Source of the DNA: CAYJCL01 sp964370475
GTDB taxonomy: Bacteria; Bacillota_I; Bacilli_A; RF39; UBA660
Length of the DNA stretch: 20,622 bases
Direction of reading: 5' to 3'
Assembly: GCA_964370475.1 (NCBI GenBank)
Contig: CAYJJI010000017.1
Location: forward strand, 1 to 20,622
Below are positions 6,857-15,063 of this stretch, in pieces. Each line of letters starts with the position of its first letter. Within the stretch, counting starts at the first letter, position 1. The notes under the pieces are model-generated. The model was not told the DNA's origin. It made no database searches and saw only the letters and a list, made by a program, of their open reading frames with translations. A program made the translations under genes and the position numbers.

Positions 6857-8605
6857 ATGAAAAAAAAGAAAAGACAAAAAAATACAGAAAATATTAAATA
6901 TATAAAAAAAGTATTAAAACAAATATTCAGTAATAAAAAACTAATGATTGGTTGGATAATAACACTAATATTAAGTGTTACAATAAACGCAATTACACCA
7001 CTAATTGATGCCAATATTTTAACGTCAATAACAAATTTTATCCCAAATAAAATAATTACTTTTTTACTGATAGCTTTAGGAATAAGATTATCTAATAGTA
7101 TTATAAATTACTATATAACGCTTATGACTGAAAAAGTAGAACAAGATCTAATTCTAAACCTAAAACACGATTTTACAAAAGAAGTTTATGATTTAGAGAC
7201 TAAAAACTTCGATAGAGAAGGTACAGGAGTATTTGCTGAAAGAATAAATAGTGAACCACCAGCAATTGCATATTCAATTTATGGTTTTAGATATAGAATA
7301 TTACAAATAGTAAGCTCATTAGGAGTATACGTATATCTATTGATAATTAGTTGGCAAATCGCTATATCAGTTGCTTTATCATCGGTAATATTGGTTATAG
7401 TAGAAAAGAAAAGAATATCAATATACAAAAAACATTCAGAGGAAAAAAATGTTCTAAACGAAGATAGATTCAGCGATTTCAACGAATTTATTAGAGGCGT
7501 AAGAGATATAAAAGTTCTAAATATAAAAGATTTTGTTTTGAAAAAAATATATCGTGATCAAAAGTATATAGCAGATAAAGACATTAATCACTTAAAAAAG
7601 ACTAAACTATTTGTAAATTTCTCTTACATATATAATGATTTATCAAAATTTCTTATAATTCTATTGGGTATATATTTAGTATATCAAAACGAATTAGTAT
7701 CAACGAATTTAATAATAATTTATGTATATTTAAATAAAGCATTATATTTATCTAGTGACATGACCCACTTATATGAAGAACTAGTAAATATAAATATTTC
7801 AGTTACAAGATTGACAGAAATAAACGATGAAGAAAAGTATCCAAAAGAAAAATTTGGAAATAAAAATATAAAAGTACTAGAAGGACAAATAAAATTGAAA
7901 AACCTAAACTTTGAGTACACTGAAGGTAACAAAGTATTAAAAAACATTAACTTAGAAATAGATAAAAATACAACTGTAGGTTTTGTAGGTGAATCCGGTC
8001 AAGGAAAAACAACTATCTTTAATTTAATTTCAAAACTATACCAAGTAGATGACAAGTCGCTTTTTATAGATGGTTATGACATAAATGAACTATCAGAAAA
8101 TTCAATAAGAAATAATATATCAGTTATCACCCAAAATCCATATATATTTAACACTACAATAAGAGAAAACTTAAAGATGGTAAATTCAAAAATCACAGAT
8201 GAAGAATTAAACAAAGTATTAAAAAGTTGCCAATTAGATAAATTTATTAAAGAACTAGAAAACGGATTAGACAGTAAAGTAGGAGAAGGTGGAGTTACAT
8301 TATCGGGAGGTCAAAGACAACGTTTAGCTCTTGCAAGAACAATGGTGAAAAAATCAAATATAATTTTATTAGATGAAGCAACAAGTGCTTTAGATAATAA
8401 AACACAAAATGAGATTCAAGAAGCTATTAAAGAAGTAGGTAAAGAAAAAACAATGTTAATTGTTGCGCATAGATTATCAACTGTCATAAATTGCGACAAA
8501 ATATTTGTTATTGATAATGGAAAAGTAATAAGCCAAGGAACACATAAAGAACTAATGAAAAGTTGCAAAAAATATAAAGAGTTATATCAAGTAGAAAAAG
8601 ATTAA
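6857..8605 (+). CDS. ABC exporter half-transporter (fused membrane and ATPase domains)
   Basis: A 582-residue protein with an N-terminal exporter-type membrane domain of about six hydrophobic segments (to about residue 320) and a C-terminal nucleotide-binding domain. Walker A GESGQGKT is near residue 378, the Q-loop in VITQNP, signature LSGGQRQR near 482, Walker B ILLDEAT near 505 and the H-loop His in VAHR near 537. It would act as a homodimer or heterodimer, exporting lipid, peptide or drug; no second half-transporter is adjacent, so a homodimer is likely. The ATG at 6857 is preferred over 6809 because a promoter and RBS lie between them. The N-terminal cytoplasmic tail is very Lys-rich. 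Confidence 0.93.
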   Translation: MKKKKRQKNTENIKYIKKVLKQIFSNKKLMIGWIITLILSVTINAITPLIDANILTSITNFIPNKIITFLLIALGIRLSNSIINYYITLMTEKVEQDLILNLKHDFTKEVYDLETKNFDREGTGVFAERINSEPPAIAYSIYGFRYRILQIVSSLGVYVYLLIISWQIAISVALSSVILVIVEKKRISIYKKHSEEKNVLNEDRFSDFNEFIRGVRDIKVLNIKDFVLKKIYRDQKYIADKDINHLKKTKLFVNFSYIYNDLSKFLIILLGIYLVYQNELVSTNLIIIYVYLNKALYLSSDMTHLYEELVNINISVTRLTEINDEEKYPKEKFGNKNIKVLEGQIKLKNLNFEYTEGNKVLKNINLEIDKNTTVGFVGESGQGKTTIFNLISKLYQVDDKSLFIDGYDINELSENSIRNNISVITQNPYIFNTTIRENLKMVNSKITDEELNKVLKSCQLDKFIKELENGLDSKVGEGGVTLSGGQRQRLALARTMVKKSNIILLDEATSALDNKTQNEIQEAIKEVGKEKTMLIVAHRLSTVINCDKIFVIDNGKVISQGTHKELMKSCKKYKELYQVEKD

Positions 8606-8632
8606 AAATCTATTTAAATTTTAATTTATATC

Positions 8633-8641
8633 TGATATACT
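8633..8641 (+). promoter_or_regulatory. Extended -10 promoter (TGATATACT)
   Basis: TG at 8633-8634 and TATACT at 8636-8641, 21 bases before the ATG of the 854-residue protein, with AAGGAG (8653-8658) between. No terminator separates this gene from the ABC exporter, so readthrough is possible. Confidence 0.5.
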
Positions 8642-8662
8642 TATACTAGTATAAGGAGTAGT

Positions 8663-11227
8663 ATGAAAAATATAAAAAATAAACTATTTTATATTATCAT
8701 TGTATGTAGTGTATTGTTAGTGATTGTTTCAGTTGGTACTTATGCAAAATACATAGGTAACTCCATATGGGATTATTATATAGAAAGTCAAGGATTCTAC
8801 TTTTTCAGTGATAAATTAAGTGGTGAAAAAAATGTTAACAACGGATGGAATGGGACACCAGTATTATTTGACATAAGGAATTATAACGAAGAAAATGAAG
8901 TTTCAGACTTTCAAATAGAATATGAAATTACATGTACTATAACAAGCATTAATGCAAGCGATTTAGAATGTTCCGTAAACGGTTCAGGAACAAATACCTA
9001 CACAGGTGTATTAGAACAGACTAGAACATGCCAGAACACAAAAGGTGATGGAGTTAACACTTCGAATTTAAATGAATCAACTTGTACAAGTAGAGGATAT
9101 ACTTGGATAGATGGAAATACAAGTATTAATAATTTCTTTGAAATTAATAAAATAGACCCAAACACAGAAATTGGTGAAGTAACTGTTGAAATAGAAGCTA
9201 AATCATTATCACCATATAGTAAAACATTAAAGGGTGAATTTTATTTAAAAGAAAATGCAGCTATAGTAGAAGAAGAAATAATTTTTGAACATCAAAGTTA
9301 TAGTGATTACGAAAAAGTAATCATAACTAATAATTCATATAAAGACAGAACTTTCTTTCTAAGATGGGACCAAAATATATTAAGTATAGCTAAAGGAGAC
9401 TATATAATTTCCGGAGTTAGCTTAGGGAATATAAATGAAATTGAATTTGATATAGCAAAAGGTGAAACACTAACATATTCGTACTATAAAAAAAATAGTA
9501 GTGACGAAATAACTATCGAAGACTTCATTCTTCTTGATAAACCAGAACCACCAGCTATAAGGGTAAGCAGCATAGAACTATACTCAACAACTGGTGGAGC
9601 AGTAGAACTAAGTCCGGCAACATTTACTGAAGACACTACTAAAATAAACTTGTCCTTGCCTTCCGATACATCAACATTTACTTACGTAGTAACCATTGAA
9701 AATACAACAAATGATTATTACCATTTAAAGGGTATAGATCAACTACTAAATACCGCTAAAGCCGAAACAGTAACTAACGGTATGAGTTTATATCACGAAT
9801 TTGCACCAGGTACACTTTCGACATTTACCTTAACATATAAAGGAATATCAAATTTAACACAAAGTGAATTAGTATTAGAGGTACTATACGAATTCGCATT
9901 AGGTGAGGTGTATAAAGACGAAACTCTAAACGGAGCAACACCAGAGATTATAGATGGTCTAGTACCGATTAGTTATGATGAAACACTCAATGAATGGGTA
10001 AAAGCAGACTTAATAGAAAATGAATGGTATGATTATTCGATTATGAAATGGGCAAATGCCGCCAGCGTAATAAGCTCACAAAGAGACTTCTACACAGAAG
10101 CAGAAGCAGGAACTGTAGTAAGTATGGATCATATGACTTCAATGTTAGTGTGGATACCAAGATATTCATACACTATAAGAGAGACATTAGGATTCCATGT
10201 TCCAGGTGCTGGAAGTGTAAGTTTAACTACACCAGGAGCAATAGATATAATATTCCCTGGTATAGAAACTACCCACTTAGGAAGTGCTACTTATACAGGA
10301 ACAGAAGCAGAAAATTACTATACACCATCATCATTTTGTTGGGGTAACTCATGTGATGACCCAACAACGAGAAGTGATGAAGAAAATGAAGAAATAAAAG
10401 GATTTTGGATAGCTAAATTTGAAGCATCAAAAGTTAATAACATATTATATTCAAAACCAAACATGACACCAATGATTAATTATACAATTGCTGCTACATT
10501 CTATTATGTTCAAGAATTAATGAATGGAACTAACGGATACAATAACTACGGCTACGTAGGATATGTTGATGCTCACTTAATTAAAAATACAGAATGGGGA
10601 GCAATTGCATACTTAAGCCAATCTATTTATGGAAAATATGGAAATCCAGACTATACAGGAGCAAATAAAGAAATTTATTTAAATACATGTAGTACATATC
10701 GAACTGGAATAGGGGGATCATCAGCAGCAGATGGAAGAACTACAGCTTCTTGTTATAACTCTGATCATATGTATGATTCTTACAACGGAATGGGAGCATC
10801 AACTACAGGAAATATCTATGGAGTATACGACATGATAGGTGGAACGTTTGATAGAGTTATGGGAATAGTTTTAGGCCCTAATGGAGAGTTTATCCCAGAT
10901 TTATCAGGATTTACATCACTTCCAGAAGGAAGATATATTAACATATATCCTTATGGAACATACACTCAAGGTGATATATCACCGATTAAAGGTGATGGGC
11001 TTACAGAAACATTATATTTTTACAGTGATAGATATCTAGGAGATCCTAGGTTCTCATCCACTAATTATTATGACTATCATTGGTTATATAGAGGAGGAAG
11101 TTTATTTTTCTCAAACACAGCAGCCAACGGAATATTTTCTTATACTTTATTTAATGGCCAAGCTGATTCTCATCATTCATCAAGATTTACAATAACAATG
11201 ACAGGCTCACTAGTAACTAGTTTATAA
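8663..11227 (+). CDS. Large secreted or surface protein with C-terminal FGE/C-type-lectin-like domain
   Basis: An 854-residue protein. A Lys-rich start and hydrophobic stretch (residues 8-27, ending VGTYAKY) form a signal peptide or anchor resembling those of TasA/camelysin-type matrix proteins. A beta-rich N-terminal region follows, with Cys pairs that could form disulfides (TCQN, STCTSRGYTW). From about residue 450 the sequence resembles repeated surface proteins of gut Firmicutes (WVKADLIENEWYDYSIMKWANA). The C-terminal part (NTEWGAIAYLSQSIYGKYGN, GNIYGVYDMIGGTFDRVMG, YRGGSLFF...SSRF) has the arrangement of the formylglycine-generating-enzyme/sulfatase-modifying or CLec fold, commonly a binding rather than catalytic domain when on surface proteins. 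An adhesin or matrix role is inference. The AAGGAG RBS supports the start. Confidence 0.75.
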   Translation: MKNIKNKLFYIIIVCSVLLVIVSVGTYAKYIGNSIWDYYIESQGFYFFSDKLSGEKNVNNGWNGTPVLFDIRNYNEENEVSDFQIEYEITCTITSINASDLECSVNGSGTNTYTGVLEQTRTCQNTKGDGVNTSNLNESTCTSRGYTWIDGNTSINNFFEINKIDPNTEIGEVTVEIEAKSLSPYSKTLKGEFYLKENAAIVEEEIIFEHQSYSDYEKVIITNNSYKDRTFFLRWDQNILSIAKGDYIISGVSLGNINEIEFDIAKGETLTYSYYKKNSSDEITIEDFILLDKPEPPAIRVSSIELYSTTGGAVELSPATFTEDTTKINLSLPSDTSTFTYVVTIENTTNDYYHLKGIDQLLNTAKAETVTNGMSLYHEFAPGTLSTFTLTYKGISNLTQSELVLEVLYEFALGEVYKDETLNGATPEIIDGLVPISYDETLNEWVKADLIENEWYDYSIMKWANAASVISSQRDFYTEAEAGTVVSMDHMTSMLVWIPRYSYTIRETLGFHVPGAGSVSLTTPGAIDIIFPGIETTHLGSATYTGTEAENYYTPSSFCWGNSCDDPTTRSDEENEEIKGFWIAKFEASKVNNILYSKPNMTPMINYTIAATFYYVQELMNGTNGYNNYGYVGYVDAHLIKNTEWGAIAYLSQSIYGKYGNPDYTGANKEIYLNTCSTYRTGIGGSSAADGRTTASCYNSDHMYDSYNGMGASTTGNIYGVYDMIGGTFDRVMGIVLGPNGEFIPDLSGFTSLPEGRYINIYPYGTYTQGDISPIKGDGLTETLYFYSDRYLGDPRFSSTNYYDYHWLYRGGSLFFSNTAANGIFSYTLFNGQADSHHSSRFTITMTGSLVTSL

Positions 11228-11257
11228 AATTGATAATTAAAATTATCAATTTTTTTA
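11228..11257 (+). terminator. Intrinsic terminator of the 854-aa protein gene
   Basis: AATTGATAATT (11228-11238) pairs with AATTATCAATT (11241-11251) and runs into T to 11257. Confidence 0.75.
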
Positions 11258-11260
11258 TAT

Positions 11261-11288
11261 AAAAAAAGATAGATAATTATCTATCAAT
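11261..11288 (-). terminator. Terminator of the convergent HD gene
   Basis: The palindrome GATAGATAATTATCTATC (11268-11285) is followed, reading the minus strand, by a run of T (A-run at 11261-11267 on plus). The HD gene stop codon TGA at 11286-11284 lies at its edge. Confidence 0.7.
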
Positions 11289-12063
11289 TATTACTTATAA
11301 AATCATCGATATATTGGAGTACAAAACACCTTAATTCTTCCATAGTATTTTTAGTAGTAACATTTTTATAATTAATTCTATCAATAATTATATTTATATA
11401 ATTATTATTTCTAATAACTTCAACACAATATTTATAATTAAAATCAAAGATAAATGCAATATAAGAAATCCAAATATCTAAAGCGGTTTTCCTAGTAGAA
11501 CTTAGTATTGTTGATTTACTATAAAAAGATTTTAATACATCATCGGATATAACATCGAACTCCAATACATTATCTATTAACTTAGGACTCATAGATAACT
11601 TGTCTTCAAAGCTCTTAACTCTAAAATTATCTAATTTATCAGCATCTCTAATAATTTTAGCAAATAACAACATTCTTTCATCACTTACTTTTTCAATTTC
11701 AAATTTATTGTGATTCAAAATAGCAAAACTAATAATATCATCAAATTTATTAGTATCTATATATTTTCTAATGTAATTATCTTCAAAAAGAAGATTTACA
11801 CCATGAACAGCATGATTAAATCTACCAGCATCCATCTCTCCTAAAAACCTGATCTCATCAAATCTTCCAATATCATGTAATAAACCAATTAACTTTGCTA
11901 ATTCAATATCAGATTCACAAAGACTAAGATTATTTGCAAGAGCTTCACAATCATTCATCACATGAAATGTATGCTTAACTTTATTTTTAGTACTTATATC
12001 GTTCATATCAAATAAACTAACATATTCATTAAACTCACTAACTGCTTTTTTAAAATCTATCAT
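11284..12063 (-). CDS. HD-domain hydrolase
   Basis: A 259-residue HD-superfamily protein. The metal ligands are visible as His31/His34 (KHTFHV), His63-Asp64 (LLHDIGRFDE), His84/His87 (FNHAVHG), a further His in AILNHNKF, and the later Asp in IRDADKLDNF. The HDIGRF motif and the DADKLDN segment resemble small stand-alone nucleotide or phosphate ester hydrolases of Firmicutes. The C-terminal 90 residues are helical with no known signature. AAGAGG precedes the ATG. It is divergent from the nucleotidase gene, and its promoter is shared in an 85-base intergenic region. The substrate is unknown. Confidence 0.85.
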   Translation of the reverse strand: MIDFKKAVSEFNEYVSLFDMNDISTKNKVKHTFHVMNDCEALANNLSLCESDIELAKLIGLLHDIGRFDEIRFLGEMDAGRFNHAVHGVNLLFEDNYIRKYIDTNKFDDIISFAILNHNKFEIEKVSDERMLLFAKIIRDADKLDNFRVKSFEDKLSMSPKLIDNVLEFDVISDDVLKSFYSKSTILSSTRKTALDIWISYIAFIFDFNYKYCVEVIRNNNYINIIIDRINYKNVTTKNTMEELRCFVLQYIDDFISNN

Positions 12064-12082
12064 ATAACAACCTCTTACATAA

Positions 12083-12116
12083 AGTATAACATTAAAGTAA
12101 ACGTTTATGTTATAAT
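12083..12116. promoter_or_regulatory. Divergent promoter pair
   Basis: On the minus strand, TGTTATACT (TATACT at 12088-12083) serves the HD gene. On the plus strand, TGTTATAAT (TATAAT at 12111-12116) serves the nucleotidase gene. An ATAAACGTTTA-type near-palindrome around 12098-12107 lies between them and could bind a shared regulator. Confidence 0.55.
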
Positions 12117-12148
12117 AATGTAATTAACAAAGTGATTAGGAGATAAGT

Positions 12149-12709
12149 ATGAAGAAACTAATTTTAGATGTAGATGATGTAATAACAGGTGGAACATTTC
12201 TAAATGCTATTAACGAATTTTTAAATACTAACTACAAAGAAGATGAAGTAAAGAATTATTACATTCAAGATTTACTAGGAGAAAAAAAGGACGAATTTTT
12301 TGAAAAATTCGAAGAAATAGATCTATATAAATCAGCAAAATTATATGATAATTGTTATGACGTATTAAAAAGACTAAACGAAAAATATGACATTTACCCA
12401 TGTTCCGCATTCGTTTGGAGAGAAGTACCAGAAAAGAGCAGTGGAAACTTAAAAAATAAATACGATTTTCTATACAAAGAGTTACCATTTATTGACCCAA
12501 ATAAATACATATTCACAACTAGTAAAAATATAATAAAAGCTGACATAAGAATAGATGACAAAATGGAAAATTTAACAGATGCAAATCTAAATATATTATA
12601 TACAGCTTACCATAATAAAAACATCAACCAAGAAGAATTAGATAAGAATAATATCATTAGAGCAAATAATTGGCTAGAGATAGAAGAAATAATAAATAAT
12701 TACCAATAG
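12149..12709 (+). CDS. 5'(3')-deoxyribonucleotidase-like HAD hydrolase (NT5C type)
   Basis: A 186-residue HAD-superfamily protein. Motif I is DVDDV (nucleophile Asp7, acid/base Asp9), and DIRIDDKMENL near residues 131-141 supplies the late acidic residues, an arrangement typical of NT5C-type nucleotidases that dephosphorylate (d)NMPs. The central KSAKLYDNCYDVLKRLNEKYDIYPCSA matches the motif II region of that family. AGGAG (12138-12142) sets the ATG. A role in nucleotide salvage or pool control is likely; the exact substrate is inference. Confidence 0.8.
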   Translation: MKKLILDVDDVITGGTFLNAINEFLNTNYKEDEVKNYYIQDLLGEKKDEFFEKFEEIDLYKSAKLYDNCYDVLKRLNEKYDIYPCSAFVWREVPEKSSGNLKNKYDFLYKELPFIDPNKYIFTTSKNIIKADIRIDDKMENLTDANLNILYTAYHNKNINQEELDKNNIIRANNWLEIEEIINNYQ

Positions 12710-12751
12710 TAGAAAAAATAGAAATACAATAATTAAGTAGGAGATAATAGA

Positions 12752-13417
12752 ATGAAAACCAAAGAAAAACACACCTTTATCGCAGATAACACAGGGAAAA
12801 TTCACGCATACCAAGGAGATAGTGAAAATTCAAAAAGAACTAAAATTTATATAAAAAGAATTGGAAAATCAACATTCATAATTGAAGGTGAAGAAACAAA
12901 AAATTGTGTTTTATCTTTTTTTGGTCTAATTGAATATATTAATGAAATAGCAAATATTGAAAATGAAATAATAGTTAGAAATTTATCTAGAGCTAATGTT
13001 GGTGCAATATTGAAATTATGTAATGAAAACAAAGAAAGAGAAAATCAAGAAACTGATCACAATCACAGCCAAGCACTTGCAATTGAAATAGCAAATAGAA
13101 GATTAATTGAATTGTTTGGAATCACTTATGAAGAATTCAGTAATTTAACTTGCCTAGAACAGAACGAATTAATGGAGATAATATATGCTAAAAAAGAAGA
13201 AAAAGATACAAATAAGGTAATGATTGAATCAGGAGATAATGCGTTATTCATCAAGAAAAAACTAGATGAAAAAGTAATGCTAGCTGATGGAACTTTCGTG
13301 AAAGTAGGAGATAATCCTTATCAAAGTAGAAAAAGAATAGATGAAAAACTAGATGAAATGGTTAATGAAAAAGAGTCGTTTGTAAGAAAATTAATTAAAA
13401 AAGTTGGTAGAAAATAA
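12752..13417 (+). CDS. Hypothetical protein (221 aa)
   Basis: I do not recognise this protein. It is soluble and highly charged, with no signal peptide or membrane segment. An N-terminal beta-like part (HTFIADNTGKIHAY) is followed by a helical middle and a Lys/Glu-rich C-terminus. It follows the nucleotidase gene by 42 bases with its own RBS (AGGAG), so the two are probably cotranscribed. Its last codons (KKVGRK, stop) lie inside the first copy of the GTTGRTAG/CTATCAA terminator hairpin that recurs through the array to the right. The same KVGRK ending appears in the HD pseudogene at 14931, a sign that the hairpin was acquired with coding ends. Confidence 0.75.
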   Translation: MKTKEKHTFIADNTGKIHAYQGDSENSKRTKIYIKRIGKSTFIIEGEETKNCVLSFFGLIEYINEIANIENEIIVRNLSRANVGAILKLCNENKERENQETDHNHSQALAIEIANRRLIELFGITYEEFSNLTCLEQNELMEIIYAKKEEKDTNKVMIESGDNALFIKKKLDEKVMLADGTFVKVGDNPYQSRKRIDEKLDEMVNEKESFVRKLIKKVGRK

Positions 13418-13434
13418 CTTCTATCAATTTTTTT
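13401..13434 (+). terminator. Terminator hairpin, first copy of the repeat family (R1, partial)
   Basis: TTGGTAG (13404-13410) pairs with CTATCAA (13421-13427), then seven T. It has the same stem and loop design as the later modules but is not followed by their palindrome. The stop codon of the upstream gene is in the loop. Confidence 0.75.
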
Positions 13435-13479
13435 ATATACAAATGAATAATATGATAAAATACAATTAAAGAAGCTAAT

Positions 13480-13805
13480 ATGAATATTGAAAAAATATAT
13501 AGTAAATTAAACGAAAATATACGCTTAACTTTTGCAATAGTTAATAATCAAAACAACAAAAAAAGAATAGCTCATTTAAGAGCATATGAGAAAATAGAAT
13601 ATATTTTATGACAATGTTCGCAACATCATTTTGTAACGAACTAAAACAATATAATGAAGTATTAATATGAGGTATGAGTAGTAATTCTAAAGTAGATCAC
13701 GACGAGTAAGGATTTCCTATATTTGAAAAGGGATATGCAAATAATATGACTGGTAAAATAGAGTGTAACAGCAATACTTCATTTAATAAATTAAATGTGC
13801 TATAA
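13480..13805 (+). pseudogene. Decayed gene of unknown family
   Basis: An ATG at 13480 opens 43 codons (start MNIEKIYSKLNENIRL) and hits TGA at 13609. The frame resumes one base earlier with a plausible continuation (FMTMFATSFCNELKQYNEVL), as if one T were lost from the T-run at 13604-13607. It then meets TGA at 13668 where LI-stop-GMSS suggests a lost Trp codon, then TAA at 13707 followed by more coding-like sequence (GFPIFEKGYANNM), and a final TAA at 13803. One indel plus two internal stops make this a pseudogene. A -10-like TGATAAAAT precedes it. No family is recognised. Confidence 0.65.
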
Positions 13806-13806
13806 T
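13798..13806 (+). promoter_or_regulatory. Extended -10 promoter (TGCTATAAT)
   Basis: TGC at 13798-13800 and TATAAT at 13801-13806, overlapping the final stop of the preceding pseudogene and 35 bases ahead of the next ATG. Confidence 0.65.
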
Positions 13807-13840
13807 TAAAAGGTAATTAAAAATTGCTTTTGGAGGAAAA

Positions 13841-14536
13841 ATGAAAAATAAAAAAGGATTAAAAATAATTTTAGGTATTGTAGGAGTTATATTATTAATT
13901 TTCGCATACTTTATAAGTAGAGATTTAAATCAAGAAGACACACTAAGAGATACAATAAACAATTATATAGAAAATCAGATTGTACCAGATAAACCAAGTA
14001 CATCAGGAGAATACTATAAAATTGAAAAAGAAATTTTGAATTATTTAACAACTACTAGTAAATATACAGAAGAATTAACAGCTATTTTTAAAGAAATATA
14101 TGATTTTGAATTTTATTATTCTACTCATGCCTATGAGTCATTAAAAGATGACTTCAGTGCTGATTTAGAAAAAATAGAAAAGCTTAAAAATAATTTAAAT
14201 AATAAAATAAATCAATTTATAGAATTAAATAATTATGAAACATTACTAGAAAAGCATAATAGTGATGATGAATACTATAATGACTTATATATAGAACTTC
14301 TAGGAAGTGAAGAAGAATTTGATAATGTAAATAAATCATACAATGAAATTAAAACTATATATACAGATTATTTTATTAATGCTAATAATTATATCGAATT
14401 TTTAAAAAATTCATCACTTACTATTGATGATAATAAAGAAAATATGACATTTGATACTGATGAAGAAATCTCTAAATATGGACAATTAGCAGATGCATTA
14501 AACCTTAGTCTAGGTGAAATTGTAGCCACTGATTAG
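13841..14536 (+). CDS. Hypothetical single-pass membrane protein (231 aa)
   Basis: Not recognised. A Lys-rich start and a hydrophobic segment (about residues 8-25, IILGIVGVILLIFAYF) anchor the protein, with no lipobox Cys. The remaining 200 residues are acidic and mostly helical, with Asn/Lys/Glu-rich coiled-coil-like stretches, and by charge distribution probably lie outside the cell. A strong GGAGG six bases before the ATG and a TGCTATAAT promoter give it its own transcription unit. It sits between two pseudogenes at the left end of the array. Confidence 0.75.
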   Translation: MKNKKGLKIILGIVGVILLIFAYFISRDLNQEDTLRDTINNYIENQIVPDKPSTSGEYYKIEKEILNYLTTTSKYTEELTAIFKEIYDFEFYYSTHAYESLKDDFSADLEKIEKLKNNLNNKINQFIELNNYETLLEKHNSDDEYYNDLYIELLGSEEEFDNVNKSYNEIKTIYTDYFINANNYIEFLKNSSLTIDDNKENMTFDTDEEISKYGQLADALNLSLGEIVATD

Positions 14537-14540
14537 TTAA

Positions 14541-14931
14541 GAAACTATATTAATCTTAAAAATAAAATTAGTATTAGATATAGGAAAACCAAGCTGTCAT
14601 TTTATAAATGATAGAGGTACTTCGTCATATCACAATCATCCTAACAAATCAGCTAAATATGCATATGATATATTAAATAGACTAGATTATGAAAATGATT
14701 ATATCAAAAAAATAGTTTCTTGATAAAAGAACATGATACAAAAATAACAATAGATAATATAAAAGAATTTTATATAGAACCGTTAAATCTACTGATAAAA
14801 GTTCAAACAGCATATGCTTATGCACATCGTCCTGATTATTAAAAAAAAGAATCAAATATATTAGCAAATTTAAAGAATTAATTAAAACTAAAGTTGAAAA
14901 TAAAAAGTTAAATAAAGTTGGTAGAAAATAA
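14541..14931 (+). pseudogene. Decayed HD-domain hydrolase fragment
   Basis: Read across frames, this encodes an HD-like domain: VLDIGKPSCHFINDRGTS, SYHNHPNKSAKYAYDILNRL, EHDTKITIDNIKEFY and AYAYAHRPDY. The frame breaks at 14722 (IVS then TGA), where adding one T restores VFLIKEHD. A TAA follows RPDY near 14838, and a further base is missing near 14875. The His of the His-Asp motif is absent (VL-DIGKP instead of LHDIGKP), and no intact start remains. It ends with KVGRK inside repeat module R2. It resembles HD domains of nucleotidyltransferase-type proteins. It is not closely similar by eye to the two intact HD genes here. Confidence 0.75.
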
Positions 14932-15039
14932 CTTCTATCAACTTTATTTTTATAATAGGATTGTTTTAACACTAGATGTTAACTTATTTAAATAGAGAAT
15001 AACTCTAATATTTTATAATTCAACATAATTTGCTATAAT
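14914..15039 (+). repeat. Intergenic repeat module R2 (terminator, palindrome, promoter)
   Basis: Starts with the terminator stem AAAGTTGGTAG (14914-14924)/CTATCAACTTT (14935-14945). It continues with TTAACA-CTAGA-TGTTAA (14966-14982) in the place of the GAAGTT palindrome, the conserved ATTTAAATAGAG...AACTCTAA block, and ends in TGCTATAAT (15031-15039). It is the most diverged of the full-length copies, but length (126 bp) and order of blocks are kept. Confidence 0.85.
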
Positions 15040-15063
15040 ATAATTAATTTAGGAGATGAGGCT

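Noticed and set aside
10048..10347. 99-residue open frame on the plus strand
   Set aside because: It is an alternative frame inside the 854-residue protein gene, has no RBS and reads as Arg/Cys-rich nonsense.
8663..11227. Diversity-generating retroelement
   Set aside because: The CLec-like C-terminus alone is not enough; no reverse transcriptase or template repeat is present in the window.
13668..13670. TGA as a Trp codon (Mycoplasma-type code), suggested by LI-TGA-GMSS in the region at 13480-13805
   Set aside because: Intact genes throughout the window use TGG for Trp and several end with TGA, and the same region has TAA and a frame break, so this is a nonsense mutation in a pseudogene.
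14682..14972. 96-residue minus-strand open frame
   Set aside because: It is the antisense shadow of the HD pseudogene and the R2 terminator, hydrophobic only because it is the complement of Lys/Asn-rich coding sequence.
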